Shown in pieces: positions 6,262 to 9,434 of a DNA stretch of 9,434 bases. Source of the DNA: a bacterium (lineage in GTDB: Bacteria; Armatimonadota; HRBIN16). Location of the stretch: the NCBI GenBank assembly GCA_025057335.1, contig JANWXG010000086.1, positions 1 to 9,434 of the forward strand, given 5' to 3'. The stretch's first letter is position 1; each line of letters opens with the position of its first letter. The notes under the pieces are model-generated. The model did no database searches and was not told the origin of the DNA. It saw nothing but the letters and a program-made list of their open reading frames with translations. Both the position numbers and the translations under genes were made by a program.

Positions 6262-7401
6262 CTATCCCCATGCGCCGTACACCAGCACGAGGTTGTCGCG
6301 GTGGATCACCTCGTCGGCGCGCTTGAAGCCCAGTCTGTCGGCTATCTCCGAGGTCTTGCAGCCCGCGATGCGCGTCAGCTCCTCACTGCCATAGTTGGTG
6401 AAGCCGCGCGCGAAGACCGCTCCCTGCTCATCGCGCACTTCCACGACCTGGTGCGGCTGAAAGTGTCCCTCTGTGGACACCACTCCCGCGGGCAGCAGGC
6501 TCTTCCCGTCCGCTAGAATGCGCTCCTTTGCCCCCTGGTTGACTACGACGGCGCCGGAAGCGGGCAGTCCGTACGCCAGCCAGCGCTTGCGATGGCACAG
6601 CTTGCGCGGCAGGGGATGAAAGACCGTGCCGACGAAATCGCGTCCCCGGCAAATCTGGTGGATAACGCCCTCCTGCCTGCCGTGCGCGATGACCATCTTG
6701 ACGCCCGAGGTGGTGGCGATCTGCGCCGCCTGCAGCTTGGTGCGCATCCCCCCTGTGCCCACGCGCGAACCGCTTTCTCCTGCCATCTGCCAGAGGCGCT
6801 CGTCTATCTGATACACCTCGCGAATAAGCTGGACATAGCGCCCCTGCGCGTCCCGCTCGAACAGCCCATCCACATCCGACAGCAGGATAAGCAGGTCGGC
6901 GTCCACCAGCGAGGCGACCATTGCAGCGAGCGTGTCGTTGTCGCCGAAACGGATTTCCTCCGTCGCAACCGTGTCGTTCTCGTTGATGATGGGGATGACC
7001 CCCAAGCGTAGCAACTGCTGCAAGGTGTTGCGAGCATGCAGAAAGCGGTGTCGGTCGCCGAAGTCCTCGCGCGTCAGCAGCACCTGCGCGACGGATAGGT
7101 CGTACGCCACAAATGCTGCCAGATACGCCTGCATCAGCAGGGGCTGACCGATGGCTGCCATCGCCTGTTTGAAGGGCATAGTGGTGCGAGAAGGGGGGGG
7201 AGTAGGCTTGCCCGCATAGCTTTCCCACTGCTCGATACCCGCGCGAATGGCTCCCGAGCTGACCAGCACCACGTCAACACCTGCGCGATGCTCCGCAGCA
7301 CATTGCATCGCCAGGGAGGCGATATACACCCGGTCCAGCGCGCCTGCCTCATCCGTCAGCGTGCTGGTTCCCACCTTCACGACGATGCGACGATAAGCCA
7401 T
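6262..7401 (-). CDS. proB: Glutamate 5-kinase with C-terminal PUA domain
   Basis: Phosphorylates L-glutamate with ATP, the first and usually proline-feedback-inhibited step of proline synthesis in the cytoplasm. The 379 residues carry the amino-acid-kinase fold (1 to about 260) with KVGTSTL (9-15), VSSGAIRAG (47-55), INENDTV (139-145), FGDND (152-156), SDVDGLF (175-181) and GTGGMRTK (215-222). A PUA domain follows (about 284-370; ILADGKSLLPAGVV, ARGFTNYGSEEL). The ATG overlaps the obg stop codon as TGATG, so translation is very likely coupled to obg. The segment joining VSSGAI to the QAMAAIGQ helix carries a proline-rich stretch (TPPPS, 67-71) encoded by a run of eight C residues (G8 on the plus strand, 7193-7200). 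It looks slightly longer than I expect for the family. The usual partner proA does not follow; the GH2 gene converges instead. Confidence 0.96.
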   Translation of the reverse strand: MAYRRIVVKVGTSTLTDEAGALDRVYIASLAMQCAAEHRAGVDVVLVSSGAIRAGIEQWESYAGKPTPPPSRTTMPFKQAMAAIGQPLLMQAYLAAFVAYDLSVAQVLLTREDFGDRHRFLHARNTLQQLLRLGVIPIINENDTVATEEIRFGDNDTLAAMVASLVDADLLILLSDVDGLFERDAQGRYVQLIREVYQIDERLWQMAGESGSRVGTGGMRTKLQAAQIATTSGVKMVIAHGRQEGVIHQICRGRDFVGTVFHPLPRKLCHRKRWLAYGLPASGAVVVNQGAKERILADGKSLLPAGVVSTEGHFQPHQVVEVRDEQGAVFARGFTNYGSEELTRIAGCKTSEIADRLGFKRADEVIHRDNLVLVYGAWG

Positions 7402-8696
7402 CAGGAGGCGTCCTCACGCTCCTCGTCTATAAAGTCAAACTCCTCATCGCCAATCCGTACTGTGTCGCCATGCTGGATGCCCGCTTCGCGCAGGCGTTGC
7501 AGCACGCCAATCCGCTCCAGCTTGCGGTGTAGACGGCGCACCGCCTCTTCGTTTTCCATGTCGGTCATCTTCACCAGCCGCTCGATACCCTTGCCCTGCA
7601 CAGTGAACTCGTGCTCGCCCGTCTGTACCACGCTCCACGCCCGTTCGTCTTGACGCGGGGCGCGAATCACCACCATATCTTCTACAGGCGTGGCGGGTAA
7701 CGGGATGGAGTCCAGCAGTTCTGCCAGGTGGTACACGAGCGACTGTACGCCTTCTCCCGTCGCGGCGGAGATGACATGTACTGCGTAGCCCCTCTGCGTT
7801 AGCGCGTCTCGCACACGGTCACGTAGTTCAGCAGGCGCCACATCTGCTTTGTTGAGCGCCACCACCGTAGGGCGATGCAGCAGGTCGGGGTTATATAATT
7901 CCAGTTCGCGTCCAATCACCTCGAAATCCTGCAATGGGTCGCGCCCAGTCATGCCCGAAATATCCAGCATGTGTACCAGCACGCGACATCGCTCTACATG
8001 ACGCAGAAACTGGTGCCCCAGCCCCTCGCCTGCGTGAGCACCCTCAATGAGACCAGGCAGGTCGGCGACGACAAAGCTGCGCCCAGGCTCCACGAAGACC
8101 ACGCCCAGGTTAGGCACGAGGGTAGTGAAGGGGTAGTCGGCGATTTTGGGTTTGGCGGCGGAGATGCGCGAGATAAGGGTGGACTTGCCAACATTCGGGT
8201 AGCCGACCAGCCCTACGTCCGCTAGCAGCTTCAGCTCCAGCCGAAGCCGACGCCGTTCGCCAGGCTCGCCCTTCTCGGCGAAGCGCGGGGTCTGCTGGGC
8301 GGGGTTGGCAAAGTAGGCGTTGCCATGACCGCCGCGCCCGCCGCGCGCCACTACTACGCGCTGCCCGGGCTGAATCAGGTCTGCCAGCCATTCGCCCGTC
8401 TCTTCGTCGTGCACGACCGTGCCGACGGGTACGCGCAGCTCGCAGTGCGCGCCGTGCTTGCCGTGACGCAGGTTGGGACCGCCGTCGCCGCCCCGTTCAG
8501 CGCGGTGATGACGCTGGAAGTGGTAGTCCAGCAGCGTGGTCAGACGCTCGTCGGCAATCAGCACCACGTCGCCACCACGCCCCCCATCGCCTCCAGAGGG
8601 TCCGCCACGCGGTACATACTTCTCACGACGGAACGCCACACAACCGCTACCGCCGTCCCCCGCTTGCACCTCTATGGTCACTTCATCTACGAACAT
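7401..8696 (-). CDS. obg: Obg GTPase (ribosome assembly / stress GTPase) with OCT domain
   Basis: A 431-residue Obg (CgtA) protein, which binds the 50S subunit and links ribosome maturation to growth and (p)ppGpp level. Domains are the glycine-rich Obg fold (1 to about 158; AGDGGSGCVAFRREKYVPRG, GGRGGHGNAYF), the GTPase domain (about 159-335) and a C-terminal OCT domain (about 342-420; FTVQGKGIERLVKMTDMENE). The G motifs are G1 GYPNVGKST (165-173), G2 TT (191-192), G3 DLPG (212-215), G4 NKAD (282-285) and G5 SAA (310-312). The tail is acidic (DEEFDFIDEERED). The start at 8696 is chosen because the product then begins MFVDEVTIEVQAGDGG as the family does, with GAGGT 8 nt upstream. An ATG at 8759 would add 21 residues and read through the terminator hairpin. 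It is separated from rpmA by an intrinsic terminator and overlaps proB by 1 nt. Confidence 0.97.
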   Translation of the reverse strand: MFVDEVTIEVQAGDGGSGCVAFRREKYVPRGGPSGGDGGRGGDVVLIADERLTTLLDYHFQRHHRAERGGDGGPNLRHGKHGAHCELRVPVGTVVHDEETGEWLADLIQPGQRVVVARGGRGGHGNAYFANPAQQTPRFAEKGEPGERRRLRLELKLLADVGLVGYPNVGKSTLISRISAAKPKIADYPFTTLVPNLGVVFVEPGRSFVVADLPGLIEGAHAGEGLGHQFLRHVERCRVLVHMLDISGMTGRDPLQDFEVIGRELELYNPDLLHRPTVVALNKADVAPAELRDRVRDALTQRGYAVHVISAATGEGVQSLVYHLAELLDSIPLPATPVEDMVVIRAPRQDERAWSVVQTGEHEFTVQGKGIERLVKMTDMENEEAVRRLHRKLERIGVLQRLREAGIQHGDTVRIGDEEFDFIDEEREDAS

Positions 8697-8716
8697 CGCG
8701 CCGACCTCGAATGCGC

Positions 8717-8742
8717 AAAAAGGCTCGCCCCCTGGCGAGCCT
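8717..8742 (-). terminator. Intrinsic terminator or attenuator between rpmA and obg
   Basis: On the minus strand, AGGCTCGCC and GGCGAGCCT form a perfect 9-bp GC-rich stem (8721-8729 with 8734-8742) with a 4-nt loop. A run of five T follows at once (A-run 8717-8721 on the plus strand). This is a textbook Rho-independent terminator oriented to stop transcription coming from rplU-rpmA. It lies 29 nt after the rpmA stop and 20 nt before the obg start. It would set ribosomal protein mRNA above obg-proB mRNA unless obg has its own promoter, for which the remaining gap leaves little room. Confidence 0.85.
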
Positions 8743-8771
8743 CTCAAGGAATGGGACAAGCCCTGTCGGCG

Positions 8772-9044
8772 TTACTGTACTGTCGCTTCCGCCAGTGGCA
8801 CGACGCTCACGCGACGGTTCTTCTTGTCGCTGCTCTCGTACTTCACCACGCCGTCCACGAGGGCAAACAGCGTGTAGTCGCCGCCCATGCCCACGTTCTT
8901 GCCCGGCTTAAACTTGGTGCCACGCTGGCGGATGATAATGCTGCCCGCCTTCACGAACTCTCCAGCGAACTCCTTCACGCCTAGGCGCTTCGACTTGCTA
9001 TCTCGTCCGTTGCGGGAGCTACCAACACCCTTCTTGTGTGCCAA
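8772..9044 (-). CDS. rpmA: 50S ribosomal protein L27
   Basis: A 90-residue L27, whose N-terminus reaches toward the peptidyl transferase centre. The sequence starts MAHKKGVGSSRNGRDS, with the conserved GSSRNGRDS and later GSIIIRQRGTKFKPG and VGMGGDYTLFALVDG. There is no N-terminal extension of the Firmicutes type that is cleaved by the Prp protease, and no prp gene lies between rplU and rpmA. The start codon is TTG (9042-9044), fixed by GAGGTGA 6 nt upstream and by the family's invariant MAHKKG start. It lies 17 nt after the rplU stop and is surely co-transcribed with it. A strong terminator follows. Confidence 0.97.
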   Translation of the reverse strand: MAHKKGVGSSRNGRDSKSKRLGVKEFAGEFVKAGSIIIRQRGTKFKPGKNVGMGGDYTLFALVDGVVKYESSDKKNRRVSVVPLAEATVQ

Positions 9045-9061
9045 CTCGAATCACCTCACTT

Positions 9062-9373
9062 CTATACTTCAATGCTCTGCACGCGAAGCACCGTCTGCCA
9101 CTGACGATGCCCGTAGCGACGACGCTGGTTCTTCTTTGGCTTGTAGGTAAAGCCGATGATTTTCCTGCCCTTCACATGACGCACCACTTCCGCGACCACC
9201 TTCGCGTTGGGCACAGTAGGCGTGCCGATGCGTAAGCCGTTCTCGTCCTGCACCATGAGCACCTCGGTCAGCTCCACTGTCTGCCCCTCTTCCACAGGCA
9301 GCTTCTCCACGCGCAGGATGGTCTCTGGCTCCACCTTATATTGCTTTCCCCCTGTCCTGACGACAGCAAGCAT
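9062..9373 (-). CDS. rplU: 50S ribosomal protein L21
   Basis: A 103-residue L21, the standard length for this 23S rRNA-binding protein of the large subunit. It begins MLAVVRTGGKQYKVEPE and contains the conserved VEKLPVEEGQTVEL, GTPTVPNAKV and the basic KGRKIIGFTYKPKKNQRRRYGHRQ. An in-frame ATG at 9406 would add 11 residues not seen in the family, so 9373 is preferred; GGGA and AGGGAG motifs precede it. It is the first gene of the rplU-rpmA-obg-proB cluster. Confidence 0.97.
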   Translation of the reverse strand: MLAVVRTGGKQYKVEPETILRVEKLPVEEGQTVELTEVLMVQDENGLRIGTPTVPNAKVVAEVVRHVKGRKIIGFTYKPKKNQRRRYGHRQWQTVLRVQSIEV

Positions 9374-9434
9374 TGTCCCTATCACTCCCTGCAAAGATGC
9401 CTTCAAACACCTGTAGGATTTTACCGAAGAAAAG
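9374..9434 (-). promoter_or_regulatory. Upstream region of rplU with a possible -10 box
   Basis: The last 61 bp precede rplU on the minus strand. TAAAAT (plus-strand ATTTTA, 9418-9423) resembles a -10 hexamer and would give a leader of roughly 38 nt. Its -35 partner would lie at or beyond the right edge, so the call cannot be completed. The leader is where an L21 autoregulatory element would sit, but it is too short here to judge. Confidence 0.25.

Noticed and set aside
6428..7228. Minus-strand open frame of 266 codons in another frame within proB
   Set aside because: It is rich in Arg, Gly and Ala with no family motif and lies wholly inside the well-supported proB frame.
8697..8759. N-terminal extension of Obg from the ATG at 8759
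   Set aside because: It would translate the terminator hairpin, and Obg proteins begin at the MFVDEV position.
8325..8984. Plus-strand open frame of 219 codons across obg and rpmA
   Set aside because: It is antisense to two conserved genes and spans the terminator; no motif supports it.

Overview
This 9.4-kb window comes from a bacterial chromosome of high GC content. Most genes lie on the minus strand, start codons follow clear GGAGG-like ribosome binding sites, and genes are tightly packed. The right third is a conserved housekeeping cluster. A secreted-type glycoside hydrolase and a multi-hairpin intergenic repeat suggest a free-living saprophyte. The combination resembles Armatimonadota or a neighbouring hot-spring or soil lineage, but that placement is an impression from gene style, not something the window proves.

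Left part, minus strand (1-3656). A large polytopic membrane protein runs off the left edge. It ends, within the window, in a P-loop ATPase domain of THEP1-like appearance. Its two membrane halves, joined by a charged linker, resemble an S-component-like module and an EcfT/CbiQ-like module. This is the most unusual gene here. Upstream of it lie an M42-family metallo-aminopeptidase and a beta-hydroxyacid dehydrogenase with an NADP-type 'NRT' motif. These last two are separated by about 320 bp that hold a two-unit array of nested inverted repeats.

Middle (3657-6257). A roughly 310-bp interval separates the dehydrogenase from a plus-strand gene. It holds a short minus-strand reading frame that stops 4 nt before the dehydrogenase start, and a long imperfect hairpin. 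Next comes a GH2-family glycoside hydrolase with a putative signal peptide, both catalytic glutamates, and an extra C-terminal beta-sandwich-like domain. It is the only supported plus-strand gene.

Right part, minus strand (6262-9434). The order of transcription is rplU (L21), rpmA (L27), obg (ribosome-assembly GTPase), proB (glutamate 5-kinase). The obg and proB reading frames overlap in TGATG. A strong intrinsic terminator or attenuator sits between rpmA and obg. The usual next gene, proA, is absent: the GH2 gene converges on the proB stop with a 4-bp gap.

I see no rRNA, tRNA, CRISPR array or transposase gene.
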